64,000 nucleotides of DNA, taken from Microbulbifer marinus. GTDB taxonomy: Bacteria > Pseudomonadota > Gammaproteobacteria > Pseudomonadales > Cellvibrionaceae. Positions 14,743 to 23,435 of the stretch are shown in pieces (position 1 is the first letter of the stretch; each line of letters begins with the position of its first letter). The stretch lies in contig NZ_FNQO01000001.1 in assembly GCF_900107725.1 (NCBI RefSeq), forward strand, positions 1,666,458-1,730,457. The letters run 5' to 3'. Both the position numbers and the translations under genes were made by a program. The notes beneath the pieces are model-generated. The model was not told the origin of the DNA. It searched no databases and worked only from the letters and a program-made list of their open reading frames with translations.

Positions 14743-17692
14743 GCTTGCGCATATTGCCCTGATCGGCGTGGCCTATATCGCCGCGCTGTTTTTCGTAGCC
14801 TTCGCCACTTCCAAGGGCTGGCTGCCGTCGCGCTGGGTGCGCCACCCGCTGATCTATGTGCTGTCGCTCGGGGTATCGCTGTCTGCCTGGACCTTCTACG
14901 GTATCGTCGACCTCGCCTGGCAATACGGCTACGGCGTGCTCGCCTACTATCTGGGCACCGGCGCCATGTTCCTGTTTGCGCCGGTGGCTCTGGAGCCGCT
15001 GGCGCGGCTGGCTCAGCGCTACCAACTGACGTCGCCGGCGGATCTGCTGGTATTCCGCTATCACAGCCGCGAGGCCGGCACCCTCGCCACACTGTTTATG
15101 CTGCTGGCGCTGCTGCCGCTGATTGCGCTACAGATACAGGCTGTATCAGAAACCCTCGCACTGCTGTCACGGGACAGTGTCGCCACACTGGCTCTGGCGG
15201 ACAGCGGCGTCACCAGTAAGAACCTGATCGCCTTCTTCTACTGCGTCCTACTGGCACTCTTTACCAGCATGTACGGCGCCACCCGCGAGCGCCGCGCCGG
15301 CCTCGTCAGCGCCATGGCACTGGAATCAGTGGTCAAACTGGTGGCGCTTGTGGCGGTGGGTGCCTACGCCATCTACGGCGTATTCGGCGGTTTTGGTGGA
15401 CTGGATCAATGGCTGGTGCAGAACAGCGATATGCAGCAGCTGCTGTACACACCGATCAAACAGGGGTCGTCGCACACGCTACTGCTGGTGTTTATCGCCA
15501 CGGCCGTGGCCATGCCACACATTTTTTACCTCAGCGTGGCAGAGCGCCCCGCGGCCCAAACCCTGCGCACTGCCAGCTGGGGTTTCCCGCTGTTCCTGCT
15601 GCTGATGGCACTGCCGATCTTTCCGATCATGTGGGCCGGTTTCGCGCTGGACGTTTCTGAACCGGTGCAGTACTTCGCCCTGGCCGTGCCGCGGGCCAGC
15701 GGTTCGGCACTGCTGACAATTCTCGCCTTTATCGGCGGCCTGTCCGCCGCCACCGGCGCCCTGGTGATGATCACCTTGGCCCTGTCCACGATGGTGATGA
15801 ACCATTGGCTGCTGCCGGGCACCCGCTGGCACTCCGAAGACAACATGTACCGCCAGCTGGTGTGGCTGCGCCGCGCCCTGGTCGCCGCGCTGTTCCTGGC
15901 CGGTTTTGCGTTCTACCTGCTGCTGAACAACCGTCTGTCGCTGTCGGACCTCGCGTTGCTGGCATTTATCGCTTCGCTGCAGTTCCTGCCGGGAATCTTC
16001 GCGGTCATTCACTGGCCACGCGGCAATCGCCGCGGCTTTATCGGCGGCCTGCTGGCAGGCATGTTGATCTGGGCCGTCGGCCTGTTGTTACCGGCAATCT
16101 TCGGCCTGAGCGGCATGACCCTGCCCGGCACCGATGTGCAGGTGCCGCTGGGTATGACTATCTGGACCCAGATCACCACCCTGTCGCTGGCTGCCAACGT
16201 GTTGCTATTTATCGGCCTGTCGGTATTTACCCGCAGCAGCAGCCTGGAACAGTACGCCGCCGATCTGTGCAGTGACGACACCCTGAGCCAGGCCCTGCGC
16301 CTGGAGCTGGACGTGGAATCGGCCGCGGATTTCCGCGTGCGTCTGGCGGAGAGCCTCGGTGGCGCGACCGCCAATCAGGAAGTGAACCGCGCCCTGCGCC
16401 AGTTGAATCTGCCCGACGGCGAGCGCCGCCCCTACGCGTTGCGCCAGCTGCGCAACAAGCTGGAAGCGAACCTGTCCGGCCTGCTCGGTCGGGTGCTGGC
16501 CGGGCAGATCATCGATCGCCACTTCCCCTTCAAGGACAGCGACCAGCCGGCCAACAAGGATATTCACCTGATCGAGACGCGGCTCAGCCGCTACAAGAAC
16601 CAGCTGACCGGCCTCGCCGCGGAGCTGAATAACCTGCGCCTGTACCACCGGCAGATGCTGGAGGAACTGCCACTGGCGGCCTGTTCTCTGGGGCGCGACG
16701 GCGAGATATTGCTGTGGAACTACGCGATGCAGGACCTGACTGGGATCGCCGCCGGCGAGGTGATCGGCTCCAAGCTGGAATACCTGGTGGAACCCTGGCG
16801 CACCCTGCTGACCGAATTCGCCGATTCCGCCGACGCCAGCCGCTTCAAGCAGCAGGTCAATCTGGGCGGCAACAGCCACTGGCTGAACCTGCACAAGACG
16901 CGCCAAAAGAGTAGCCGCAGCGGGCGCGCGCGGCGCGACCGCGGCGACGGCCTGATGCTGCTGCTGGAAGACATTACCGAGACACAGATCCTCGAGCAGG
17001 AACTGATCCACAGCGAGCGCCTGGCGTCAGTAGGGCGGCTGGCCGCCGGTGTGGCCCACGAGGTGGGCAACCCGGTTACCGGTATCGCCTGCCTGGCCCA
17101 GAACCTGCACTTCGAGTCCGACAGCGCGGAAGTTCGCGACACCGCCGACCAGATCCTCAGCCAGACCCAACGGATCAGCCGCATCGTACACTCACTGGTC
17201 AATTACTCGCACAGCGGCAGCCAGGAGAGCGAGCGTGCACCGGTGGATCTCTACGCCTGCGTGCAGGAAGCGGTGCAGTTGCTGTCGCTGCAGCGCGACA
17301 AGACCCAGGTAACGTTTGACAATGCGGTGCCCGAGGACCTGATCGCCCCCGGTGACAACCAGCGCCTGATCCAGGTGTTCATCAACCTGCTCAGCAATGC
17401 CCGTGACGCCAGTCCCGACGGCGGCCATATCCAGATCGACGGCTATGTCGCCGGCGGTTGTGCCTGCGTTGCCGTCACTGACGATGGTCCCGGTATCTCG
17501 CCGGAACACCGCGATCGCATCCTCGAGCCCTTTTTCACCACCAAGGAGCCCGGCGAGGGCACCGGCCTCGGCCTGGCAATGGTGTACAGCATTGTCGAGG
17601 AACACGACGGCCAACTGGAGCTGATCAGCCCCGCCAACCCGGAAACCGGTCGCGGAGCAAAATTCATCGTGCAACTGCCCCAGGCAAGATAA
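14732..17692 (+). CDS. cbrA: Sensor histidine kinase CbrA with a transporter-like SLC5 domain
   Basis: CbrA senses carbon/nitrogen status and phosphorylates CbrB. It has 986 residues, in line with Pseudomonas CbrA. Residues 1 to about 500 form a sodium/solute-symporter-like membrane domain with about 13 helices (GWLPSRWVRHPLIYVLSLGV). A linker region (about 505-650) is followed by a PAS domain (about 660-750, LPLAACSLGRDGEILLWNYA). HisKA follows, with phospho-accepting His776 in GVAHEVGNPVTGIA, then HATPase with the N-box INLLSNARDAS, DDGPGIS, and GTGLGLAMVYS. It overlaps the upstream small ORF and is followed by cbrB after 130 bases. Confidence 0.95.
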   Translation: MNFELAHIALIGVAYIAALFFVAFATSKGWLPSRWVRHPLIYVLSLGVSLSAWTFYGIVDLAWQYGYGVLAYYLGTGAMFLFAPVALEPLARLAQRYQLTSPADLLVFRYHSREAGTLATLFMLLALLPLIALQIQAVSETLALLSRDSVATLALADSGVTSKNLIAFFYCVLLALFTSMYGATRERRAGLVSAMALESVVKLVALVAVGAYAIYGVFGGFGGLDQWLVQNSDMQQLLYTPIKQGSSHTLLLVFIATAVAMPHIFYLSVAERPAAQTLRTASWGFPLFLLLMALPIFPIMWAGFALDVSEPVQYFALAVPRASGSALLTILAFIGGLSAATGALVMITLALSTMVMNHWLLPGTRWHSEDNMYRQLVWLRRALVAALFLAGFAFYLLLNNRLSLSDLALLAFIASLQFLPGIFAVIHWPRGNRRGFIGGLLAGMLIWAVGLLLPAIFGLSGMTLPGTDVQVPLGMTIWTQITTLSLAANVLLFIGLSVFTRSSSLEQYAADLCSDDTLSQALRLELDVESAADFRVRLAESLGGATANQEVNRALRQLNLPDGERRPYALRQLRNKLEANLSGLLGRVLAGQIIDRHFPFKDSDQPANKDIHLIETRLSRYKNQLTGLAAELNNLRLYHRQMLEELPLAACSLGRDGEILLWNYAMQDLTGIAAGEVIGSKLEYLVEPWRTLLTEFADSADASRFKQQVNLGGNSHWLNLHKTRQKSSRSGRARRDRGDGLMLLLEDITETQILEQELIHSERLASVGRLAAGVAHEVGNPVTGIACLAQNLHFESDSAEVRDTADQILSQTQRISRIVHSLVNYSHSGSQESERAPVDLYACVQEAVQLLSLQRDKTQVTFDNAVPEDLIAPGDNQRLIQVFINLLSNARDASPDGGHIQIDGYVAGGCACVAVTDDGPGISPEHRDRILEPFFTTKEPGEGTGLGLAMVYSIVEEHDGQLELISPANPETGRGAKFIVQLPQAR

Positions 17693-17702
17693 GTGTCACC
17701 AG

Positions 17703-17740
17703 GTGCAAATATTGCGCAAAATTCGTGCAAATATTGCGCA
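17703..17740. promoter_or_regulatory. Two 17-bp direct repeats in the cbrA-cbrB gap
   Basis: GTGCAAATATTGCGCAA occurs at 17703-17719 and again, identical, at 17724-17740, a 21-bp period or two helical turns. Each contains a near-palindrome (TTGCGCAA). They lie about 80-120 bases before the cbrB start, a position that fits an operator of a cbrB-specific promoter. The binding protein is unknown. Confidence 0.6.
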
Positions 17741-17822
17741 ATCGGGTCCATTTGAGTTGCATCGAAACGCTGAGCGGGTAAAACTAGGCGCTCACTGAGC
17801 ATTTTGTAACCAGGCGTAACAC

Positions 17823-19217
17823 ATGAGCCACATCCTGATCGTCGAAGATGAAGCCATTATTCGCACGGCGCTGCGGAAGCTGCTGGAGCGGCACCGCTAC
17901 AAGGTCAGCGAGGCGGGTTCTGTGCGCGAGGCGACCACCAAGTACCGCCTCAGCGATGTCGACCTGATTATTTCGGACCTGCGCCTGCCCGGTGCCCCGG
18001 GTACCGATCTACTCAAGCTGGCGGGCGATGTGCCGGTGCTGATCATGACCAGTTATGCGAGCCTGAGATCGGCGGTGGATTCGATGCGTATGGGGGCCGC
18101 GGACTATATCGCCAAACCCTTCGATCACGACGAAATGATCGCCACCGTGCGCCGCGTGATCGGAAAGGCCGAACAAAGCCGCGCCCAGGCGCCTGCTGCC
18201 AGCAAGGAATCCGGCCGCACCATCGCCGGCATGATCGGCGACAGCCCGGTCATGCGCGACCTCTACAGCCGCATTCACAAAGTCGCCCCGACCGATGCCA
18301 CCGTGCTGGTGCATGGCGAGACAGGCACCGGTAAGGAACTGGTGGCGCGCGCAATTCACGAGGAGAGCCGCCGCGCCACCAAGCCGCTGATTTCGGTCAA
18401 CTGCGCGGCGATTCCGGAGACCCTGATCGAGGCTGAACTGTTCGGTCATGAGAAAGGCGCCTTTACCGGTGCGCAGACTGCCCGCGAAGGCCTGGTGGCC
18501 GCTGCCGACGGCGGCACCTTGTTCCTGGATGAAATCGGCGAACTGCCTCTGGAGGCCCAGGCGCGCCTGCTGCGCGTGCTTCAGGAGGGGGAAGTTCGAC
18601 CGATCGGCGCGGTGGAATCCCGCAAGGTGGACGTGCGCCTCGTGGCGGCAACGCACCGCAACCTGCGGCAGCTGGCCGCAGAGCGCAAGTTCCGTGAGGA
18701 CCTTTACTACCGCATCAACGTGGTGCAGATGACCCTGGCACCGCTGCGCGAGCGCGGCAAAGATGTGCTGGCGATCGCCGAGCACCTGCTGGCGAAATAT
18801 TGCGCCAAGGTGGAGCGCCCCACGCTCAAGCTATCGCCGGAGGCCGTCCAGGCGGTGACCACCTATACCTGGCCCGGCAACGTGCGCGAACTCGAGAACG
18901 CGATACAGCGCGCGGTGATCCTTACCGACGACAACAGCATGGAAATCGACCACAACACGCTGGATATTGACCTGGAGCTGGTACCCGTTGAAGAGGCGGA
19001 TCCCGAGCGACTCCCGCGCAGCCGCCATACGGACCCACGCGAGGACCTGTCCCTGGAGGACTACTTCGCCCGCTTCGTCATCGAACACCAGGACACCATG
19101 AGCGAAACCGAACTGGCGAAGAAACTGGGGGTCAGCCGCAAGTGCCTGTGGGAGCGCCGCCAGAAACTGGGCATTCCGCGCAAGAAATCCCGCCGCGCCG
19201 CAACGGCCGAAGCCTGA
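17823..19217 (+). CDS. cbrB: Sigma-54-dependent response regulator CbrB
   Basis: An NtrC-family activator, partner of CbrA, that turns on sigma-54 promoters, chiefly that of the small RNA CrcZ. It has 464 residues. The receiver domain (1-120) has the phospho-acceptor Asp52 in [10 protein letters not shown] and the conserved Lys in YIAKPFD. The AAA+ domain (about 140-375) has the Walker [15 protein letters not shown], the sigma-54 contact loop GAFTGA and the [13 protein letters not shown] segment. The C-terminal Fis-type helix-turn-helix is [21 protein letters not shown] candidate CrcZ gene with sigma-54 promoter lies directly downstream. Confidence 0.96.
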   Translation: MSHILIVEDEAIIRTALRKLLERHRYKVSEAGSVREATTKYRLSDVDLIISDLRLPGAPGTDLLKLAGDVPVLIMTSYASLRSAVDSMRMGAADYIAKPFDHDEMIATVRRVIGKAEQSRAQAPAASKESGRTIAGMIGDSPVMRDLYSRIHKVAPTDATVLVHGETGTGKELVARAIHEESRRATKPLISVNCAAIPETLIEAELFGHEKGAFTGAQTAREGLVAAADGGTLFLDEIGELPLEAQARLLRVLQEGEVRPIGAVESRKVDVRLVAATHRNLRQLAAERKFREDLYYRINVVQMTLAPLRERGKDVLAIAEHLLAKYCAKVERPTLKLSPEAVQAVTTYTWPGNVRELENAIQRAVILTDDNSMEIDHNTLDIDLELVPVEEADPERLPRSRHTDPREDLSLEDYFARFVIEHQDTMSETELAKKLGVSRKCLWERRQKLGIPRKKSRRAATAEA

Positions 19218-19320
19218 TACCCATAGAACTTACCGCGACGGGGGGTGATCTTCGGACCGCCCCGTCACCCTCGGACCGTCCCGCCAACGCTGCGTCGACA
19301 ATCCCACCACCCGATTCCAC

Positions 19321-19421
19321 CGTTACCCGTACCTACCCGCACTAGTAACAACTGAAAGTGTTACCCCTGTCTCACCAGGAGTAACAACTGCCGCGTTATC
19401 CGTAACGTAAAGAACTGTTAC
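19321..19421 (+). promoter_or_regulatory. Cluster of CbrB-type upstream activator half-sites
   Basis: GTAACA or TGTTAC half-sites occur at 19345-19350 (GTAACA), 19359-19364 (TGTTAC), 19381-19386 (GTAACA) and 19416-19421 (TGTTAC), with partial ones at 19322-19326 (GTTAC) and 19402-19406 (GTAAC). The TGTTAC-N16-GTAACA pair at 19359-19386 resembles the inverted-repeat site described for CbrB at Pseudomonas crcZ. The cluster ends about 60 bases before the sigma-54 promoter, the right distance for an enhancer-binding protein. Confidence 0.7.
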
Positions 19422-19482
19422 GGCGTCGCCCAATCACTCAAAATTTTTTTAAGCTATTGATTTAAAAGGGATTTTTAAAGTT

Positions 19483-19496
19483 GGCACACTAAATGC
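19483..19496 (+). promoter_or_regulatory. Sigma-54 promoter of the CrcZ-like RNA
   Basis: TTGGCACACTAAATGCT has GG at 19483-19484 and GC at 19495-19496 with exactly 10 bases between, the diagnostic -24/-12 spacing, and the TGGCAC -24 element is a perfect match. Transcription would start near 19507. It lies 265 bases after cbrB. Confidence 0.85.
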
Positions 19497-19506
19497 TTTC
19501 TTACTA

Positions 19507-19885
19507 GTACAAACAAGAAGAACAGCCAAGAATAAAAATAAATGACTGTTTAAGCCCTAATAACTACTCACAATAAGCGGGCGAAACACAATAAAAACAA
19601 CGGGGCGGTCGACAATAAAAGCAAACAGGGACCAAAACCGACAGAACAATAAAAACAACAAACAATAACAATAAATAATAAAAATAAAGCAGAAGACAAC
19701 AAAAAAAACGACAAGCGCGTTACAAACTGACTGATTGTACCTGGGAGAGGGTGTTTGCTAGACAGCAAATTGATAGCGCAAGGAAGCCGCTGCCTTCATA
19801 GTTAATAAGAATAATTCCCATCTTTCCTTTCTTTTCCCTGAGCTCACCACGCAATCTGCCCAGATTGCGGGCGTACGCCTTTGCC
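19507..19885 (+). ncRNA. crcZ: CrcZ-like small RNA (Hfq/Crc decoy)
   Basis: The cbrB-pcnB gap (19218-19996) contains no ORF but a stretch rich in CA motifs of the AAnAAnAA type that Hfq/Crc bind. They occur at about 19511-19523, 19528-19542, 19587-19601, 19611-19625, 19642-19689 (the densest) and 19695-19712. The location between cbrB and pcnB, the sigma-54 promoter and CbrB-type sites upstream, and the size of about 380 bases all match Pseudomonas CrcZ, which relieves catabolite repression by sequestering Hfq/Crc. The 3' end is a guess: a hairpin GCAATCTG/CAGATTGC lies at about 19852-19869 and GGCGTACGCC followed by TTT at about 19872-19884. Start and end are estimates. Confidence 0.8.
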
Positions 19886-19996
19886 TGTGGTAGAATCCGC
19901 CCCGCAACAGGACCTGTCAGCACCAGTTCGAACGAGTAATTGTGACGGGACCTTCCAAGCCAGATCCCGTTGGCAGCAGTCAAGACAGACAGCCGT

Positions 19997-21346
19997 ATGC
20001 TCAATTCCCTGATCAGTAGTATCAAACGCTGGCGCAAGCCGGCCAATCCAGGCCCCAGGGTCATCGCCCGCAGCGATCACAGTATTTCCCGCCGGGATAT
20101 CAGCCGCGCCGCGCTGACGGTAATGAAGCGCCTGCAGGAGGCCGGATTTCAGGCCTATATCGTCGGTGGCGGTGTGCGCGACCTGCTGCTGGGTGGCCAT
20201 CCCAAGGATTTCGATGTTGCCACAGATGCCACACCGGAACAGGCCAAGCAGCTGTTTCGCGGCGCCCGTATCGTCGGCCGCCGCTTTCGCATACTGCACG
20301 CGCGCATCGGCCGCGAAATTATCGAAGTTACCACCTTCCGCGGCCACCATAACGATGGCGAGGAGCACGAAGCACAGCAGTCGGAGCACGGTATGCTGCT
20401 GCGCGACAATGTGTACGGCGATTTGCAGAGCGACGCGGTCCGCCGCGATTTCACCGTCAATGCCCTCTACTACACCACCAACGGTTTTGCGATCCACGAC
20501 TACACCGGTGGTGTCCGCGACATAGAACAGCGCCTGATCCGCATGATCGGCGATCCGAGTACCCGCTATAAGGAAGATCCTGTGCGCATGCTGCGTGCAG
20601 TACGCTTTGCCGCCAAACTGGACTTCACGATCGAAGACAAGACCGCGGCACCGCTGAAAGAGCTGGCGCCACTGCTACGCAACATAGCGCCGGCGCGGCT
20701 GTTCGACGAAGTGCTGAAGCTGCTGATGAGCGGCCACGGCGAGCGCACCTTCGAGCTGCTGCGCCAGTACCAGCTGTGGCACCACCTGTTCCCGGACAAT
20801 GCCGCTTGTCTGGACGACCCAGCCGCGCTGGAGCTGACCCGCCTGGCACTGCGCAATACCGATCAGCGCATCCGCGACGACAAGCGCGTGACCCCCGCCT
20901 TCCTGTACGCGGCGCTGCTGTGGCCGGCGGTAAATGCAGAACAGCAGAAGCTGGCCGACAGGGGCACGCCGCCGATACCGGCCCTGGCCCAGGCCGCGCA
21001 GAAGATCACCAGTTCACAGCTCGCACACACGGCCATCCCGAAGCGTTTCTCGATTCCGATGCGGGAAATCTGGGATCTCCAATCCCGCCTGCCGCAGCGC
21101 GGTGGCAGCCGTGCCCAGCGCCTGAGCGAACATCCGCGCTTCCGCGCCGCCTACGATTTTCTGCTGTTGCGCGAAGAGTGTGGCGAACTGGAACCCGGTC
21201 TCGGCCAATGGTGGACCGAATTCCAGGAAGCCGATGAAGAACAGCGCCAACAGATGGTGCGCAAGCTGCAGCGCAGCGGCAGCAGCAGCCGACGCGGGCG
21301 CGGTTCGCGCGGCGGGCGCCGCCGGCCCCCCAAAGCAGCCGAGTAG
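19997..21346 (+). CDS. pcnB: Poly(A) polymerase I
   Basis: Adds poly(A) tails to RNA 3' ends, marking them for decay; with PNPase (encoded 6.5 kb away) it controls RNA turnover. 449 residues from the ATG at 19997 (MLNSLISSIKRW); a TTG 27 bases upstream is a possible extension. The nucleotidyltransferase domain has IVGGGVRDLLLGGHPKDFDVATDAT with the catalytic DxD, then RRFRILHARIGREIIEVTTFRG and the RRDFTVNALYY segment. RNA-binding neck and body regions follow (YKEDPVRMLRAVRFAAKLDF). The C-terminus is highly basic (SSRRGRGSRGGRRRPP), as in other members. A -10-like TAGAAT lies about 100 bases upstream. Confidence 0.96.
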   Translation: MLNSLISSIKRWRKPANPGPRVIARSDHSISRRDISRAALTVMKRLQEAGFQAYIVGGGVRDLLLGGHPKDFDVATDATPEQAKQLFRGARIVGRRFRILHARIGREIIEVTTFRGHHNDGEEHEAQQSEHGMLLRDNVYGDLQSDAVRRDFTVNALYYTTNGFAIHDYTGGVRDIEQRLIRMIGDPSTRYKEDPVRMLRAVRFAAKLDFTIEDKTAAPLKELAPLLRNIAPARLFDEVLKLLMSGHGERTFELLRQYQLWHHLFPDNAACLDDPAALELTRLALRNTDQRIRDDKRVTPAFLYAALLWPAVNAEQQKLADRGTPPIPALAQAAQKITSSQLAHTAIPKRFSIPMREIWDLQSRLPQRGGSRAQRLSEHPRFRAAYDFLLLREECGELEPGLGQWWTEFQEADEEQRQQMVRKLQRSGSSSRRGRGSRGGRRRPPKAAE

Positions 21347-21349
21347 TCA

Positions 21350-21826
21350 GTGCAGCGCGTATATATCGGCCTCGGTAGCAATCTGGCGGAGCCGGAAAAA
21401 CAGCTGCGCAGCGCACTGGAGGCGATGGACACGATCCCCGCTACGCGCCTGTTACGCAGTTCCAGTTTTTATCGCAGTGCTCCGGTGGGTCCCGGTGAAC
21501 AGCCGGACTATATCAATGCCGTGGCTGAGCTGGAGACAGAGCTGGCACCGCTGGCGCTGCTGGATCGACTGCAGGCGATCGAAGCGGCGCACGGGCGTGA
21601 ACGGAGCATCCGCTGGGGTGCCCGGACCCTCGATTTGGATATACTGCTGTTCGGCCGCGAGCAGATAGACGTGCCGCGCCTGCAGGTTCCACACCCGCGC
21701 ATGGCCGAGCGCAACTTTGTGTTGCTGCCACTGGCAGAGCTGGAACCGGAGTTACAGTTGCCCTCGGGGGAATCCATCCAGGCACTGCTGCAACTGTGTC
21801 CGCAGAATCGCCTGGATAAAATCTGA
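21350..21826 (+). CDS. folK: 2-amino-4-hydroxy-6-hydroxymethyldihydropteridine pyrophosphokinase
   Basis: Transfers pyrophosphate from ATP to 6-hydroxymethyl-7,8-dihydropterin in folate synthesis. 158 residues, the usual size. Landmarks: YIGLGSNLAEPEKQLRSAL at the N-terminus, SSFYRSAPVGPGEQPDYINAV, and the signature RWGARTLDLDILLFG with the metal-binding DLD. The start is GTG at 21350, four bases after the pcnB stop, indicating an operon with pcnB. The next gene, dnk, follows after 100 bases. Confidence 0.96.
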   Translation: MQRVYIGLGSNLAEPEKQLRSALEAMDTIPATRLLRSSSFYRSAPVGPGEQPDYINAVAELETELAPLALLDRLQAIEAAHGRERSIRWGARTLDLDILLFGREQIDVPRLQVPHPRMAERNFVLLPLAELEPELQLPSGESIQALLQLCPQNRLDKI

Positions 21827-21925
21827 CGCCAAGTTAAAGTAGCCAGATCAGCCGCGGCAGCGAACCTTGTCTTCGCCCCTGCAGCCCCGGAAGGGAAGGC
21901 CGCGAATAATAAAGGAGTAAGTTCA

Positions 21926-22612
21926 GTGGTCATCGAAACCGGCGAATCCCATCCGCAAGAACTCGACCTGTCCGGCAAGACATTGCCGCGATTTATCGCC
22001 GTCGAGGGGAATATCGGCGTGGGCAAGACCACGCTGGCGAAGAAACTCGCAGCGACTTTCAATTACGACACGCTGCTGGAGCTGCCGGAAGACAACCCCT
22101 TTCTCGAGCGCTTCTACCAGGATCCCAAGAGCGCCGCCCTGCCCACCCAGTTACATTTTTTGTTACAGCGCTCGCAGCAGATACAGGCGCTGCGCCAGGA
22201 CGACCTGTTCAAGCCCGTTCGTGTCTCCGACTTTCTGATCGAAAAAGACCAGCTGTTCGCCGAGGTTACGCTCGATCCCGACGAGCTGGCCCTATACCAG
22301 CAGGTATACAAGCACTTGACCCTGCAGGCACCGAAGCCGGATCTGGTGGTGTATCTGCAGGCGCCGTTGAGTGTCCTGCAGGAACGCATCCGCACCCGCG
22401 GCATCGCTGCCGAGCGCTCGATCAGCGACGACTACCTGGCGACGCTGAACGAGGCCTACACCAATTTCTTCCATTACTACGACGAGGCGCCACTGTTGAT
22501 CGTCAACAGCGAGGACATAGATATCGTCGACCGTCCACAGGATTATCGCCAGCTGGTGGAGTACATGCTCACCATCAGCAGCGGCCGCCACTATTACAAT
22601 CCGGGGAATTGA
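21926..22612 (+). CDS. Deoxynucleoside kinase family protein
   Basis: A P-loop kinase of the deoxyadenosine/deoxyguanosine kinase family, 228 residues. Walker A is AVEGNIGVGKTTLAKKL at about residues 28-44. The ELPEDNPFLERFYQDPKSAA segment and the DFLIEKDQLFAEVTL region follow; the LID arginines lie in ERIRTRGIAAERSIS. It would phosphorylate deoxynucleosides, a salvage function. This gene commonly sits between folK and panB in gammaproteobacteria. The start is GTG at 21926 behind AAAGGAGTAAGTTCA, a good ribosome binding site. The exact substrate is not fixed by sequence. Confidence 0.9.
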   Translation: MVIETGESHPQELDLSGKTLPRFIAVEGNIGVGKTTLAKKLAATFNYDTLLELPEDNPFLERFYQDPKSAALPTQLHFLLQRSQQIQALRQDDLFKPVRVSDFLIEKDQLFAEVTLDPDELALYQQVYKHLTLQAPKPDLVVYLQAPLSVLQERIRTRGIAAERSISDDYLATLNEAYTNFFHYYDEAPLLIVNSEDIDIVDRPQDYRQLVEYMLTISSGRHYYNPGN

Positions 22613-22617
22613 TAGTT

Positions 22618-23430
22618 ATGTACGCTCCAGTTGAATTGGAAAAGCCGGTCACCGTGCAGACGCTGCGCAAGATGAAAGCGGACGGGGAGAAATTCATTAC
22701 CGTCGCGCTCTACGATGCCCCGATGGCGGCGATGGCGCAGAAAAGCGGCGTGGAAGCGGTACTGGTCGGAGACTCCCTCGGTATGACGGTGCTCGGCTAT
22801 GACAGCACGATACCGGTCACCATGGAGCAGATGATCTATCACGTGGAAGCCGTAGCGCGGGGCAACAAAAAGTCCCTGATCATGGGCGACATGCCGTTTA
22901 TGACCTACGCGACCCCGGAGCAGGCACTCACCAACGCCACCCGTATCATGCAGGCGGGCGCACATATGGTGAAAATAGAGGGCGGCGCCTGGCTCGCGGA
23001 AACCGTGAAAATGCTGACCGACCGCGGAATCCCGGTGTGTGCGCACCTGGGCCTGACACCCCAGTCGGTGCACAAGCTGGGTGGCTACCGCGTACAGGGC
23101 CGGGATGAAGACCAGGCCGGCCAAATCCTCGATGACGCCGCCCAACTGGACGAGGCCGGAGCAGACCTGCTGGTACTGGAATGCGTTCCGGCAGCCCTGG
23201 CCAAACGCATCACCGATACCGTGTCCATGCCCACCATCGGTATTGGCGCCGGGCGCGATACCGACGCCCAGGTGCTGGTGATCAACGATATTCTCGGCCT
23301 CACCGAACAGCCGCCCAAGTTCTCGAAAAACTTCCTGCAGGAAGCGGGCAACATTCCCGGTGCATTGCGCAAGTACGCCGAAGACGTCAAGAACGGCGTT
23401 TTCCCCGAAGACAGCCACACGTTTTACTGA
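22618..23430 (+). CDS. panB: 3-methyl-2-oxobutanoate hydroxymethyltransferase
   Basis: First committed step of pantothenate synthesis: adds a hydroxymethyl group from 5,10-methylene-THF to ketoisovalerate. 270 residues from the ATG at 22618. Landmarks: TLRKMKADGEKFITVALYDA, VLVGDSLGMTVLGYDSTIPV, the GDMPFMTYATPEQAL segment, MVKIEGGAW, AHLGLTPQSVHKLGGYRVQG and TIGIGAGRDTDAQVLVINDI. The usual partner panC does not follow; a thioesterase gene starts 5 bases after the stop. Confidence 0.97.
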   Translation: MYAPVELEKPVTVQTLRKMKADGEKFITVALYDAPMAAMAQKSGVEAVLVGDSLGMTVLGYDSTIPVTMEQMIYHVEAVARGNKKSLIMGDMPFMTYATPEQALTNATRIMQAGAHMVKIEGGAWLAETVKMLTDRGIPVCAHLGLTPQSVHKLGGYRVQGRDEDQAGQILDDAAQLDEAGADLLVLECVPAALAKRITDTVSMPTIGIGAGRDTDAQVLVINDILGLTEQPPKFSKNFLQEAGNIPGALRKYAEDVKNGVFPEDSHTFY

Positions 23431-23435
23431 TAGCC

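Noticed and set aside
19568-19768. Minus-strand frame of 66 codons in the cbrB-pcnB gap
   Set aside because: Its Leu/Phe/Ser-rich product comes from the A-rich CA motifs of the CrcZ-like RNA read backwards; no ribosome binding site.
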